64,000 bases of DNA, from assembly GCA_023053575.1 (NCBI GenBank), contig JAKZAP010000005.1, forward strand, positions 744,001 to 808,000, given 5' to 3'. The notes beneath the pieces were generated by a model. The model was not told the origin of the DNA. It did no database searches and saw nothing but the letters and a program-made list of their open reading frames with translations. Origin of the DNA: Branchinecta lynchi (taxonomy: Eukaryota > Arthropoda > Branchiopoda > Anostraca > Branchinectidae). Below, piece by piece: positions 34,601 to 46,939 of the stretch (positions within the stretch are counted from its first letter, which is position 1; every line of letters begins with the position of its first letter). The translations under genes and the position numbers were made by a program.

Positions 34601-37600
34601 CTACCCTTAACCAAAGCTAAAGGTAGGAAAATTATACTCTGGTGTTCAACGGCTCAGTATTTATTGCTTATTTGAACATTTGTCGACTTTAAACAGTGAC
34701 ATTTTCGTGCACTTGCTTTGAAGAAACACAACTACCAGTTAGCCAAAGTAGCTAATTAAAGGCCCCTGAGTAGGTATTTTGGATCTTCATTGTACCATTG
34801 ACCAAAATTAAATGTTAAAACTTAAATAACTGTTCAAATAAGCATATCTCTACTGTACCTATTTATAGATAATTAAAAGGCTATTTCTAGTATTTTCTTC
34901 TCACTTAGAGACTGTTGTGTACTGGTACCACTCAGGGGGATAAGGGTTAACCATCAGTCATAGACACATCATCAATGCAACAAGCCATGACTACCTCTGG
35001 ATGTCTGGTCTGTTCCAGTAGCTAAGCTACAGGAAAAATTATGTCAATCTCTAAATGGTATCCTACCTTGTAGATTAACAAACCAGCTACTGTCAAAACC
35101 AGGCTGGGAATTGGCATAGCAAATACCATCTTGACCAACTAAAAGTAATTAAAAATGGTTATTTGGTGGATTTCACAAGAATCATATATTCAAGCACTGC
35201 ATAAAACGGATATGTCAGCTACAATGCATTTGCAGTGATATTTCAGCCCTTCTTGTAAGGAACAGACCTGCAATCGATTGCAGGTTCGTTCCTTCCCCAA
35301 CTTTGTCCCTGCTGTTCGACAGCCTGACAAGTGCCCTTGCCAAGAACTTTGAATTTATGTTTCCCAGTCACAAGGAGTATTTATTCACAAGAATCCATTG
35401 TCCAATCAAGATCTAAAATAGGATACGGTTGTGAGAGGCGAAACTGACATTTCACTCCCTCACGAAAATAGTAATTTCAAGCTCCTGAAGGTGCTGTCAG
35501 GTTGTGATTAGTTTGTGTATCATTAATTTGCTTTGTGTATCAGGTTCGTTCCTTCTCATCTTCAGTCCAGACAGCACAGCTAGTCAAACCACCAACCCAG
35601 GTGTTTGGTATTGAAGGACGCTATGCCACAGCACTCTACTCTGCAGCTGTCAAGCAGAAAAAGCTGGATGCTGTAGAAAATGACCTCATCCATCTTCATG
35701 TAAGGCCATCTATTACTTTTGAAGTTCCTTTTGTGTATTTCCTTGTACCTTTGTATCGGAATATCATTAATCTGTTCCATACTCTGTTCCATAGATTTTG
35801 TGTACCCTATGTATTTATTGTCAAGCGCTCATTTACCTTTTTTTTTTTTTTATGTACTGTGCAAATGCCTTATTACAAGGCTGCATGTAATAAATTCATT
35901 CATTCATTCATACCTTAGAGTTTTTGTGAACGTGTGGCAGCTGCGATTCCCGTTGGTTCACCATTTTTCATCGCAGATCTGTCACTGTCGCATAAGTCTC
36001 AAGTTTTTCACAATTCTGATCGTAGCCTATATAATACAAGTAGCTTATCCGCAGACTCAAGCATTTTATGCATCCCTGTGTTGAATGGTACTAAGATACA
36101 ACAAACATAAATGCCAGTCCGGTCCGAGTCTAGCACAGAGACCATTGTCTGCTTTTATGGCAGTTCAGTTGCGGCCACATAGCGACCGTACTGTCTGTCC
36201 TTCCGTCGGTCTGTCTGTCCCTCTTTGCATGATTCAGGCACATATAAGCTCTGACGAGGAAATTGAAGACTCGACCCAATTCTATAGGTAACCTTAATGT
36301 CTTGAATTCTATCATACATGTGAGGAGGGGGAAATCGAGACACTGGGGAGCGCGCAAGGTTGCACACTGGTCATCGTGTGAAACTTGGTGGTAAGAAGAG
36401 ATGCCCTAGATATGTCGTTTGTGACTCCGAAGTGCATAGGGCCACTGTGGAGGGAGTGCGGGGGTGGTAGAAACTTTGTGCACACGCTGTGACCAAACTG
36501 GTGGAGCAAATGGGATGACAGTTGAATGGTACAAATACCCTGGGTCTGCGCTTTTGAGGTCCGGGCCGTATCCGATCTCGAAAGGCAGAGTCGGAGGCGG
36601 ATATCGGGTATTTCCATGATAAATGATAGGAGTTGATGGTCTAGACCTTCTAGATGCACGTGTCCAAACCGTATATCTGGCCACGGTGGAGGGGGGGGGG
36701 GCGATCTGGAGAGGACCCCGGAAACTTCGAGACACCGGTAGGGACCAAACAGGTTGAACGGTTGGGATAAAACTTGAATGATAGTTTATCAAAACACAGG
36801 TTATTATCTGGCAACCCTGGGAAATCTCGGCTATCATTGAAAAGCGAAAAATACAAATACAGTGATTCACAAGGATATTGTAAATAGGGAGATTTCAGAG
36901 GTTAGTTGAGCACGTATGTCGTAACTGGGTCTGTGAAAATAGTGAGAATCAAAAGGGGTCCTAGAAGGAAATGATAACTGATAACCTTTGTGCGGATAGT
37001 TCCCGGGTAGATAGAATGTGCTGATTGTGCTGGAAAGATCGCCGTGAACATTTGGTATAGGATTGGGAAGGCCATTAGAATATTTTTCCTTCCTGGTATA
37101 GAATAAAATCGGGCATGTTCTTATATGTACTGTCGGGAAGGAAACAAGCTTGGCAAATACCTAAACAAAAATTCCGTGCCATTTTTATGACACTTGCCCT
37201 TCGGCCAAGTGCCATGTAGCGATTGCAATTTCTGTCCGTCTGTCGGTCCGTCCGGGTTTTGCTAGTTCGGGCACTTCCACATAAGCTAGGACGATGAAAC
37301 TTGGCAGGCATATCAGGGACCCCGAATGATTAAGTTGGAAATAGTCACTTTCCCGATCCGAGCATCGTGGGGGGGGGGGGGAGTGGAGGCAAGGGGAATC
37401 CGGAATATTGAGGTATTTATAACTCTTGAACGGGTGATCGAATCTTAATGAAACTTGGTATTTGGAAATCATCTTGGTCTCAGACGATCCACATAAAATC
37501 CGGACCGGATCCGGTGACTTAGGTGGGAGGTGGAGGGGGGAATCGGAAATCCTGGGAAACGCTTAGAGTGGAGGGTCGGGACGAAAGTTGGTGGGAAGTA

Positions 37601-40600
37601 CAAGCGCAAGTTCTAGATACATAGTTGACGTAACCGGACCGGATTCAGGCACTGGGGGGGGGGGGGGGTCGGAATTCGGTGATCCCACGAGTTTGGCAGT
37701 AGGATGGTGAAATTTGGTAGGCATATCAGGGACCCGAACAGACTACCTTGAGAATAGTCGTATACCTGATCCGACCATCGTGGGGGGACTGGAAGCATGG
37801 GGAATCCGGAATCGAGTGGCATGCATAACTTTTTAACGGGTGAACGGATTTGGCAAGTTGAAAGAGCTATCGTCTCAGATGTTCCGTCGATCGCAATTTC
37901 TGTCCGTCCGTCTGTCTGTTGGTCAGTCGGTCCGGTTTTTGCTAGTTCGGGCACTTCCTCATAAATTAGGACGATGAAACTTAGCAGGCATATCAGGGAC
38001 CCGGACCAAACTGACTTGGAAATAGCCACTTCCCCAATTCGTCCATCGTGCGGGGAGTGGACGGAGGGGGATCCGGAATATTGAGGCATGCGTAACTTTT
38101 GAACGGGTGGTCGGGTCTAAATGAAATTTTCCGGAACCGGATCCGACAACTGTGGGGGGGGGGGGGGGGGTAGGAGTCGAGGAATGGGGATGAAACTTGG
38201 TGCGAAGAAAAAGCCCATGTCCTTGATACATCGTTGACATAACCGGATCGGATCCGGGCATTGTGGAGGGGGGGGGGGCTGGATCTCTGAATTTCGGTCA
38301 TCACGGGTTAAGGTACTTCCAGATGTGCTAGAATGATGAAACTTGGCAGCTGTATCGGGGGGGGGGGGGTGAAGGGGGACACCGGAATATCCGTGAAACG
38401 CCTAGCGCCGACGGATCGGGATGGAATTTGGTGGGAAGAACAAGCATAAGCCGTAAATAGATTCTTGACAAAACCACATCATATCGGGGCTTTTTAGGGG
38501 GAGTCAGAGGGCCGGTTTCCGGGAATTCCGGTGATTGCAAGCTAGGGTACTTCTAGATGTGCTAAGGACAATGAAACTAGGCAGGCATATTAGCGACCCG
38601 ACTATATTGACTTAAAGACCTGTTCCTGGATCCGGCCGTTTTGGGGGGAGATAAGGGAAGGGGAATCCAGAAATTACTGACTTGTGTAGTTTGCGAACCG
38701 GTGGTCTCATTCGAGTGAAACTTTATGGGTGATAAGAACTAATGAGCTAGATATGCAAAATATGTCTCCGAACCACCTGCGGCAATGGCTGGGGTAGCTG
38801 GAGGGGGGGGGGGGACCATGAACTTTGTGACATGGTCAAAAACCAAACGAATGGGCGGACTGGGATGCAAGTTGAACAATGCCGAGTTACTGCTGACTAG
38901 TTTGTTATTTGGCGTCCGGACCGGATCCGGCAACGGTAGCCCATAGGAGGAGGATCAGGCAGAGACCGGAAATTTGCAGAGACGTTCCGGTTCGAGTCAA
39001 GCTTGAAGGACGAAAAGAGAAGATGTCAGAGATGCGAAGTTTGTGTGTCCTAGCCGCATTCGACCACAGTGGGAGGAGTTAGAGGGGGGGGGGGGGTAGC
39101 GGAAATTTTGTAGCTCGCGTAGGGGTCGAACGGACGGAGTGATTTGAATAAGACTTGGGAAGAATAGAGACCATGTGTCCTAGATGGCATGTTTTAGGGT
39201 CCGGACCGGATCTGAACACGGGGCGGAGAGGGGGTACCAGAGTACCGGCAATTGTACGGCACTGCTAGAAATCAAACTAGTATGGTGAAACATTTGCCAT
39301 AGGTTATCCGAGGCGATGCCGGAAATGCTCAGGCTCGCGTGAAATTAGATACCTCATTTCTAGTTCGATCCTAGGGGGCGGGGGGAGGGGGGTTGGAAGG
39401 GGGCTTGTGACGTTCTCATCTACTTTTTTGTACCACCTACTAGTAACAAGTGCCATATGAGCTCGTAGCTCTTGTTTTCTGTTTCTTAGTTTGTGACTGA
39501 ACTGGCTGACTTTCGAGTAGAAAAAAATCAGTATAGATCGGTCCTTTATTCAAGTTGTATTTTTAGGGAGTTCTTCAGAAGAGTACTCGTATCAGCGAGT
39601 TCTTGAAAAATCCAACATTGAACCGTCAGATGAAGAAAGGTGCAATCGCTGCACTTTTGAAAGAGCAGAAGGCTGATGCCCTAACAGTCAACCTTCTTGG
39701 TAAGTGTCAGCTCAAAGCCAGAGATGGGCGAATCCGACTCCGGATTCGGATTCGAGTCCAGGATTCTTGCTTTTGGCCGGATTCGAATCTTCTGCTTGTC
39801 ATGCCAGATTCGGTCTCGGATTCCGAACCCTTAATCTTACGAATCTGCTCAAATTTCTATTTTAGACTACATCCTTCCGATTACCGTTTTCACAGTGGGC
39901 TTGGGCAGTCCAACCTTTTGTTCTCCACCACTAACCATCCTCAGTGATCTATCACGTTATCAGTGCTTTTTGTCACCTCTGATTTTTAAACTATACCTTA
40001 TGTATATGATTTGATTTTTTTTAAGGTTGGATTCGAATCCTCAGTATTAAATGGTGGATTCCTGTTCAGATTCGAATCCTTTCATGGTCGGATTCGCCCA
40101 TCTCTGCTCAAAGCAGAGCCTTCTGTATATCTTGTTATCAATCTTTCTACGTAAAACACCCGTAAACAACCCGTAACAACCCAAAATTGACAGGCGGCGG
40201 TTTTGCCTGGTGATTTCCAAGAAATAACCAGTTACGATGTTTCGCTACGGTCTTCATGTAGTGCGCAATGCTGTGCGAGAGGGTATATATGATTTCGCAA
40301 ACAACTAGCTATCCGAAGTCTACGTAAACAGCTATCCAAAGTCTGTATAAGGAAGATTTAAGCCGCTTTCACACTGACGCGTTAAGGCTTTCACACTGAG
40401 CTACGCAATCTCTGCGTCGCGCTTGCGGTGGCGCAAAGCATAGCTTACATAGACAAATAAAACGCAACGCAAGAACATTCTTGCGTTGCATCGACGCATA
40501 CGCATCAGATTTGTCAGTGAAAGATTGAAGTTTTTGAAGACAAACTGGAGAAAACCTACTAATGATGAAGAAAACTTAGTAATGATGACAGAAACGAGAA

Positions 40601-43600
40601 TTCAGCATAACAAACCGAGAATGGGAAACGTAAATACAGATCCCAGCGCGAAAGCTTGTCGCAGGTGTGAAAGATACGCTACGCCACCTGTACGCAGCGC
40701 AAGATACACGAATACGCATCGCATCGCAACGATGCGTCAGTGTGAAAGCGGCTTTAGACATATTTTAGATAATTCGTCGAAAAACGACGAAACTTCTTTG
40801 AAAAACCTATCATATCAGAACCGCGTGAAAACCGGAAAATTCCGACCCGGGTCTACCGTAACCCTTGCTCTTATTGTAGGGACCTATAAACTTTCCCCGA
40901 TTTCTACAACCTACCAGCTGAGAACATCATTATCACCTTCAGTCAGAACGAACTTCGTGGCTATTGTTTCAAAATCTCCGCCCCTTGTTTCTCTAGTGAT
41001 ACGGAAGGTTGCGAATTGGAAACCGAACTGACGACGAACGGAACTTGACGGCGCTTCTTAAAAAATTAATTGACAACTTTTTAGTGGATCGAATGTTTGG
41101 CAAAGTAGTTTCTGGCAAATTTTTGTTCAGACTATTCAACTTTGGGGCTACCTCCTCTTTTATTCATGAAAGTCTGAGTAGGGTTGCCATGCTTCCTGCC
41201 CGGAGAAGCGCGTCGGAGCAACATACCAGATTGATAATCCTATCTTATCAGCTCTTACGTTAGCCCTGTGTCCCACAATCCATCATGGAATTTTCGGGAG
41301 TATCCTAAGAAAGAAGGCGAAACATCCATGTAGTGACGAATCTTCCTTTTCAGACCTGCTTACTGAGAACAATCGTTTGAAGATGGTTGATAACATCATT
41401 TCCTCATTCAGAGTCTTGATGGCCGCACACAGAGGAGAGGTTATCTGCGAAGTAACATCTGCCAAGGTAATGTGCGTTTTCAGTAGCCAATTTTTATAGA
41501 AATTAATAACCCAAGAGAGCCAATAATTAATCTGTGCTGCGATAGGAACTTGCCAGGTTTTCCGCGGCAGAGCCGGTGGATCTTGGACTCGGACTCGTCT
41601 CGGTCTCGTCGTTTACGGATAGGACTTGGACTCGTCTTGAAATCTGGCCGAGTAACGAGTCCAAGTAGCCTAAACTTCTCGGCCCGGCAAATTTAAAATA
41701 AAATGTAGTCCCCAGCGACCAATAAAGAGATTGGCATCCGAATTCGACTCGGTCTCATAAGCGTCGCATCTCCTGACCTCTCTTCTTCCATCCATCAAGC
41801 TTGGCCCTGTTCGGAGCATATCTGCCAATTTACGGTACCCCTTCATCCCTGTCACCATTGCCGAATCCGGTCCGGGCACCAAATATCATATCTAGGCCAC
41901 ATAAAAATTGGTACTGTCCTACTTTCTGGTGCGCTTACAGAATTTCTGGAAATCCCCTCCCAACTCGCCAAGTCGCTGCTGCAATTGGTTCGGACACATA
42001 TTAGAAATCTAGGTTATCAATTCACCATCCAACAGTTTCGCTGAAATCGGACTACCCCGTTCGTAACTTAGACACAGTAATTTTGCGGATTCCCTTTCGT
42101 CAGTGACGAACTTTCAATGACACTGACACATCAATGACACTTTCGGTCGGAGGGAAAGTGTCATTAAAGTTTCATATCTTGTGACTGGCCACTATTCATT
42201 TAGGATGTACTGTGAACTGAAATCTTAAATAGTTGTTGAATATATCAGTATTTCCATAGCCAGTAGGTAACTCTCGCAAACCGTTTGGATGTTTCGAAAA
42301 TTGAGCACCGGAACCTTCTGCCTGGAGGAAATTTAAAATACCCGTGCCAGTCACCCTGTCCATTCATTCTTTATCCCGTCGTGTATTTCGCAAATTTAAT
42401 TTTTACATGAATATACCATTTAAAATTTTTACTCAAATGTTTAAAAATCACGTCCGTCTTTCCAAAAACTCATTTTCTTAGCAACATATTTTGCCGACAA
42501 CCCTGTGATTTATGGTTGGCATTCAGATTTGGTTCGGTTGTTCAATGTGCGTACCAGAGAAAAATAAAATTAGGGAGTAGCGTCAAGACTTGACAAAGTT
42601 GACACACACTCAGATATCAGCGATACTAGCACCAGTAGCGATAGAGAATGTCCCTGCTGAAACTCATTCAGTCGTTGGCTCCGATAGGCAGCCAGCGCTG
42701 GCTCCGATAACTTCATATTGTGGACATTGCACAAAAATTATACAGCCTCCAGTGTTTCCTTGGTGTGTGCAGACCGCAGCTTTGCTTTCCTAGAAATGTC
42801 TAAACCCGCAAGTTAATATCGATTTAAATGCAGCAAGCGAACTGGATGGCGCTACATATATAGCCCGTAAAGCATGGAAAATATAGGTATTGGTGCTACT
42901 CCCTAGTGTTATTTTGCTCTGGTCCTTATAATTGACTCTGACTAGTTTCATCAAACTGTAAATGCGGGAAAATTTTGAAATATGCTCGTTCTCTCTGATG
43001 CCGAACTTTTAAGATCTTCTGTTTTCAAGTATTTTGGCCTTATCTTGATGAAATTCTCTCTTTTAAACAGCACTCCGATTCTTTGGCTAAGAACTTGATC
43101 CAAAACGAGGGTGTGCTCTTCTACCTCTAACATTTTCTTCTATAAAACATCCTTCCGTTGATTTATTTCGCCTAGCTCATATATAACGAATATAGTTCTA
43201 TTTGAATAAAAAATTTATTGCTAGGAATCATGCCTTGAGACGCTTTTTCACGGACTGGGTCTCGTCTCGTCTCGAACGATTTCTGTCCAGGACTCGGACT
43301 CGTCTTGACTCGTGAGCATGAAATCGGTCTCGGACTTGTCTTGGACTCGGGCATGCTAGACTCGTCAACAGCTCTATTCCGCGGAGATGTTCGCGCTCTC
43401 AAACCAATGTAGCTGTCCCTGGACGGTGTATTTACAACCTACGACCAAGGAGTCGTAGTACCCCCCCCCCCCCCCCCGCCCCCACACCCCAAGAAACAAC
43501 AACAACAAGAGGTAGACGCACATATGTCGCTTGCAAGGCTGGGTCAGAGAATAAAAGTAGGAATTTGCCAATTCTTGGGTATGTTCTGATAATTTGTAAG

Positions 43601-46600
43601 CAAAACTCTCGAGATAAGAATGATCATGGGCACTTGGAAATTCCGAGAATGTATCATTTGATACAAAGTATTTTGTTTTTGCGCATGACTGCGAGGAGGC
43701 GCACTTCAGGGGCACTAGAAATTCATCTGTAAGCAGAACCCCTGAGACGAAAATGATGATAGGGCTCATTGGAAATGTACTTTTTGCTCAGTACTATTTG
43801 TTTGTACTTTAAGGAATTCATTTGTAAGCAAAACCCTTGAGGCTATCATGGGCCCTTTAAGATAGTGAATATAGCCTATATCAAAAGTATTTTTTCACTT
43901 TGCGTTTAAGATGCGCACTTTAAAGGACACCTGAACATTGAAACCATACTTGAACACACCATGGAGAATGCATTTATAGACAAGGCCAAGGAGAGCACTC
44001 TTCTCCTGAGCGTGACGTTTTCAAAATAGGGATGTTCATTTCTGGAGGTTAGCACATGCAGACTCCAAAGACAAAAAGCGCAATTCATTCAAATCTTGTA
44101 CAGCGCTGGCCGAATCGTATTGGAATTTCTTCTAGATATATGTTTGGGCTTAACTGGTTAAAAAATATTTCCAGAAGAAGTGTTGATTGGAGACATTTGT
44201 TCATTTCTAAAATTGTTCAGTACTTAAATAAGGACAGATGCAAAATGGAGAAAAATCATAGCTTGGAAACACTATTCCGTATTTCGATTGGGTTTTCTGC
44301 AGGTAATCTTAACGGAAGTACTACAGATAGGGATGATACTTGGTACGCTTCATTCAGGTGTACTTTAAGGGTGCTAAAATTAATTTTTAGGCAAAACCCT
44401 TGTGGCACTCATGCTCATAGACCCTCGGGTCTTCATTTCTAAGCAGAACCCCAGAGGCAAAAATGACCATGGGCCGATGTGATTATGAAAATGTATATTT
44501 TGCTTGAAAATATTTTTTGTCCTTTGCGGTTAAGGTGAGTACTTTAAGGGATGGTCGAATCAGGGAAGTGACAAATTCTAAGCCAATCTTGTCGAGTCTC
44601 TAATATTCCAGCCTAGCTTCATCGTCCTAGCACATCTAGAAGTACCTTAAATTCCGACCCCTCCCCCTAGCCCCCCCCCCCCCCCCCCCACACACACACA
44701 CAGCGCCCGAATCCTATTCTGTCACTGATGTACCTATTTTTTGTGCTTGCTTTTCCCACCAAGTTTCTTCCCGATCGCTCTGCTCTAAGTGTGTCACCAG
44801 ATTTCCGGTTCTCCCTCCCCCCCGCCATCAAATTTATCAGATCTGGTCCGGTCGTGAAATGGGTCACACGAGGTCTTTTCAAACATCAAGTATCATCGAG
44901 ATCTGATCACCCGTTCGAAAGTTATATATACCACAAGATTTAGGATTCCACTCCCCCCACCACGGTCGGATCGGGGAACTGACTATTTCCGAGTTAATCT
45001 GCTCTGCCCTCTGTTATGCCTGCCAAGTTTCATCGTCCTCGCCCAGCTGGGAGTACCTTAACTCCGGATCACCGAAATTCCAGACCCCCCCTCCCCCTCC
45101 CCAACTACCCCCACCGTGCCCAAATCCGGTCCAGCTCTGTCAGTGATGTACCTAGGACTTTTGGTTGTTCTTCCCACCAAGTTTCATCCTGATTGCTCCA
45201 CTCCAAGCGTGTCACAAGATTCCCCCCCCCCTCCGAATCTCCCCACATTCATCGGATCCGGACAGGACTTGAAATGGGACATCTGAGACACGAGTTACAC
45301 ATACTTCAAGATCTGTCCAGTCCCCCCACGGTGGTCGGATCGGGGAAGTGACTTTCCAAGTTAGTTTGTTCGGCTCCCTGAAATGCCTGCCAAGTTTCGT
45401 CGTCCTAGCACTTCTGGAAGTACCCTTACTCGAGAATAGTGGACCGACAGACAGACCTACCGAAAAATGATCGGCATATGTCGCTTGGTGCCATAAAAAG
45501 CAAATATGCTATAGGCGGGTTAAAAAAAAAACAAAAAAAAACAAGCTTTTCATATCAACCGTAGTTGTGAAACCTCGTTGTAGTTGAGAGTCCTGTTAAG
45601 AATGGCAGTTGTTGCTACATCAGCTCACGGAGTTTTTGAGGCCGTTTGAGAACCACGTGAAATCTGTGTGTGTACAATAATTAATTAGGTAGAATTAGCA
45701 TCTCGGGTTGTCGATCTGATCTCGGGCTATAGCTCCGACGCCCTTCCCCCGCCAGCTGTACAGAGGCCGTTCATAACCTTCCCTGGAACTTTAAAGCTAT
45801 AGGAAATCCCCCTGAAGTAAAGTGTAACCGGTTATTTCACATTGCGGATTTTCCGAGGAGAACGGGGCAGGGCTTTGTTGAACGGGTAATTACAGTTGTT
45901 CGCACTTGACGGCTTTTACGAATGAGGGACGATGCTGTAGATGTAAGCTGTAAGGTAAGACGACTTAAGAGCACAGCGGATAGTTGTGTCGGTGTCTGGG
46001 CCTGTCTGAGTAAATGCCAAAATAAAATAAAAAAAAAAATCAAAAAAAATCTAGGATATGTTTTAGATGATGATCTGTACGATGATTCAGCCATGTCAAG
46101 TCAATATCGTGGCCTTTGCCTGCGTGCAAACCATTTGATCCGTAATTTTAAATGTTGTATTCACCTATTGAAGATTTTTTTATTTAAAACATATTGCACG
46201 CAGTTGTACTGTCTTCCACTGTTTGATAATTACCTGGAATCGAAATTGAGTAAGCTGAAAGTTTGCTTCAATAGCGCGTTCCGACAGTTGTTTTCGTATA
46301 ATCGACGTTACTCTGCTAGCCAGATGTTTTTAGATAATGAGATAGAGTCGTTCAGTATTATGAGGCGGAAAGCGCTGGTTAATTTTGTATCGCGCCTTCA
46401 TCGGACTCGAAACCCACTCCTGCAGGCTGTTCACCAGAACGAGGACTGTCGTTCCGGGCAGTTTTATCGTCTGTGCCGCAGACTATGCTACTGCCCTGAA
46501 CTGCCAGATGGTTAATGTGTATATAGGCTATATTGCCCAGTTCTTTTATTTATGTGACGTATAATGTCATGAATTAAAATATATTGATTGATTGATTGAT

Positions 46601-46845
46601 AATTTTTATAAAACGTAAACGTCATTTGTGCTTTATATTTCCAGCCCCTTGACGATGCCGCGAGGAAAGAGTTGGAAGTCTCGCTCAAGGCCTTTATGAA
46701 GCCTGGCCAGAACGTCAAGCTAACTTTGAAGACCGACCCAGCCATCATTGGTGGTTTGATTGTCTGTATTGGAGATAGGTATGTCGATTTGAGCATCGGC
46801 ACTAAAGTTAAGCGCTACACCGAAGCCCTCAAGTCAGCTGCTTGA
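31665..46845 (+). CDS. ATP5PO: ATP synthase subunit O (OSCP), mitochondrial, complete
   Basis: Five exons: 31665-31691 (MASKQFSLL), 35544-35699 ([14 protein letters not shown]...[14 protein letters not shown]), 39567-39699 ([16 protein letters not shown]), 41354-41466 (DLLTENNRL...AAHRGEV), 46645-46845 ([13 protein letters not shown]...[15 protein letters not shown], then TGA). All junctions have GT/AG ends and compatible phases (0,0,1,0). The total is 208 residues, close to about 213 in vertebrate precursors. OSCP joins the F1 head to the peripheral stalk of the mitochondrial F1Fo ATP synthase. The N-terminus (Arg, Ser, no acidic residues up to RSFSSS) fits a mitochondrial presequence. The conserved [19 protein letters not shown] and IGDRYVDLS signatures are intact, so the gene looks functional. 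Introns 2-4 are packed with transposon relics, one of them (a hAT MITE) beginning 19 bp after the exon-3 donor. Confidence 0.95.
32047..32149. mobile_element. Internally deleted copy of the GAGCGTG MITE, TSD AAT
   Basis: Only 103 bp: both TIRs (GAGCGTGTTCCATCC / GGGTGGAACACGCTC) with most of the interior missing. AAT flanks it at 32044-32046 and 32150-32152. It lies in OSCP intron 1. Confidence 0.75.
32870..33320 (-). pseudogene. LINE 3'-end fragment, same family as the 60-kb copy
   Basis: The minus-strand peptide [20 protein letters not shown]...[16 protein letters not shown] and its 3' UTR (CTCATATAATTACTTGCTAG, GGATCGTCACACA) are nearly the same as 60230-60672. Only the last about 75 codons remain. 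It sits in OSCP intron 1. Confidence 0.7.
33321..35543 (+). other. OSCP intron 1, distal part
   Basis: A (TC)n tract at 33354-33372 and a dispersed-repeat piece near 35220-35350 (GTCAGCTACAATGC, TTTCAGCCCTTCTTG). No exon seen. Confidence 0.5.
35700..35920 (+). repeat. Probable retroelement 3' end with (ATTC)n tail after OSCP exon 2
   Basis: A T-run (35838) then GCATGTAATAAATTCATTC and further ATTC copies resemble a LINE or SINE 3' terminus. No coding part. Confidence 0.4.
36100..36880 (-). mobile_element. Related helentron-like fragment, reverse orientation
   Basis: It contains a GTCTGTCCTTCCGTCGGTC run (36190-36230) and core-like pieces (GTGAAACTTGGTGG, GAGGGAGTGCGGGGG). No clear ends. Confidence 0.4.
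37186..39476 (-). mobile_element. Reverse-oriented copy of the AACAAG/TATGGCAC helentron-like element, in an OSCP intron
   Basis: The plus strand begins with the hairpin TATGACACTTGCCC..CCAAGTGCCAT and a GTCCGTC run. It ends with AACAAGTGCCATATGAGC then TCGTAGCTCTTGTT, the reverse of the 12596 end. The interior has diverged core units with long G-runs (37366, 37657, 38154, 38269, 38358, 38801). About 2.3 kb; several units are rearranged. Confidence 0.6.
39719..40106. mobile_element. hAT-type MITE, TSD CTCAAAGC
   Basis: TIRs CAGAGATGGGCGAATCCGA and TCGGATTCGCCCATCTCTG bound 388 bp with a perfect 8-bp duplication CTCAAAGC (39711-39718, 40107-40114). It is filled with GGATTCGAATC-type palindromes. 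CAGAGATGGGC is a common hAT-type terminus. The insertion starts 19 bp after the OSCP exon-3 donor. Confidence 0.9.
40361..40753. mobile_element. PIF/Harbinger-like MITE, intact, TSD TTA
   Basis: AGCCGCTTTCACACTGACGC and GCGTCAGTGTGAAAGCGGCT are near-perfect inverted ends; TTA flanks at 40358-40360 and 40754-40756. TTA is the typical PIF/Harbinger target. The 181-codon open frame over it (40486-41031) runs into unique sequence and is not a gene. Confidence 0.8.
41568..43376. mobile_element. 1.8-kb hAT-like element, TSD TTCCGCGG
   Basis: Starts CAGAGCCGGTGGATCTTGG and ends GACTCGTCAACAGCTCTA, inverted at the tips. It is flanked by a perfect TTCCGCGG (41560-41567, 43377-43384). The arms are rich in GGACTCG repeats. 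The interior holds other repeats, including a nested TIR element near 42552-42925. No transposase frame. Confidence 0.75.
42552..42925. mobile_element. Nested TIR element inside the 1.8-kb hAT-like element
   Basis: ACCAGAGAAAAATAAAATTA...GGGAGTAGC at the left and GCTACTCCCTAG...TTATTTTGCTCTGGT at the right are inverted. No clear target duplication was found. Confidence 0.5.
43490..44530 (-). repeat. Degenerate tandem repeats of the third element family in an OSCP intron
   Basis: Units with GTAAGCAAAACCCTTGAGG, GATCATGGGC and GCGCACTTTAAAGG, mixed orientation. Internal identity is low. Confidence 0.45.
44560..45505 (+). mobile_element. Truncated forward copy of the AACAAG/TATGGCAC element
   Basis: Three degenerate core units (each with CACCAAGTTTC and GATCGCTC), a C-run at 44671, CTGCCAAGTTTCGTCG, then a decayed hairpin TATGTCGCTTGGTGCCATA followed by AAAAG at the right end. 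Confidence 0.5.
45950..46602 (+). pseudogene. 5'-truncated LINE with (ATTG)n tail in the last OSCP intron
   Basis: A 197-codon plus-strand frame (45922-46515) carries a LINE-like block from about 46050: [60 protein letters not shown]. This is the post-RT C-terminal region of CR1/L2-type LINEs. The copy ends in a short ATTG tandem tail (46583-46600), the simple-repeat 3' end such elements use. It lies only 40 bp before the exon-5 acceptor of OSCP. It is not a host gene despite its length. Confidence 0.75.
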
Positions 46846-46892
46846 GCTACTAGCACCCTGGACAGTTGTGTTTAAATTGTTGTAATTCCGAA

Positions 46893-46898
46893 AATAAA
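46893..46898 (+). terminator. Polyadenylation signal AATAAA of the OSCP gene
   Basis: A canonical AATAAA lies 48 bp after the OSCP stop codon, giving a short 3' UTR typical of this housekeeping gene. Confidence 0.7.
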
Positions 46899-46939
46899 CA
46901 GAGAACTCCAGTTCTGATTCTAGTCATCTTGGACGATTA

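Noticed and set aside
36312..36870. Overlapping minus-strand open frames of 115 and 154 codons
   Set aside because: They lie in GC-rich tandem-repeat element DNA with Pro-rich, unnatural composition.
37185..38304. Several minus-strand frames rich in Pro runs
   Set aside because: C-runs of helentron-like repeats read as polyproline; no gene.
40486..41031. 181-codon open frame
   Set aside because: First half is the TTA-flanked MITE; the rest is non-conserved intron.
45922..46515. 197-codon plus-strand open frame as a host gene
   Set aside because: Sequence is LINE C-terminal and the unit ends in an (ATTG)n tail inside an OSCP intron.
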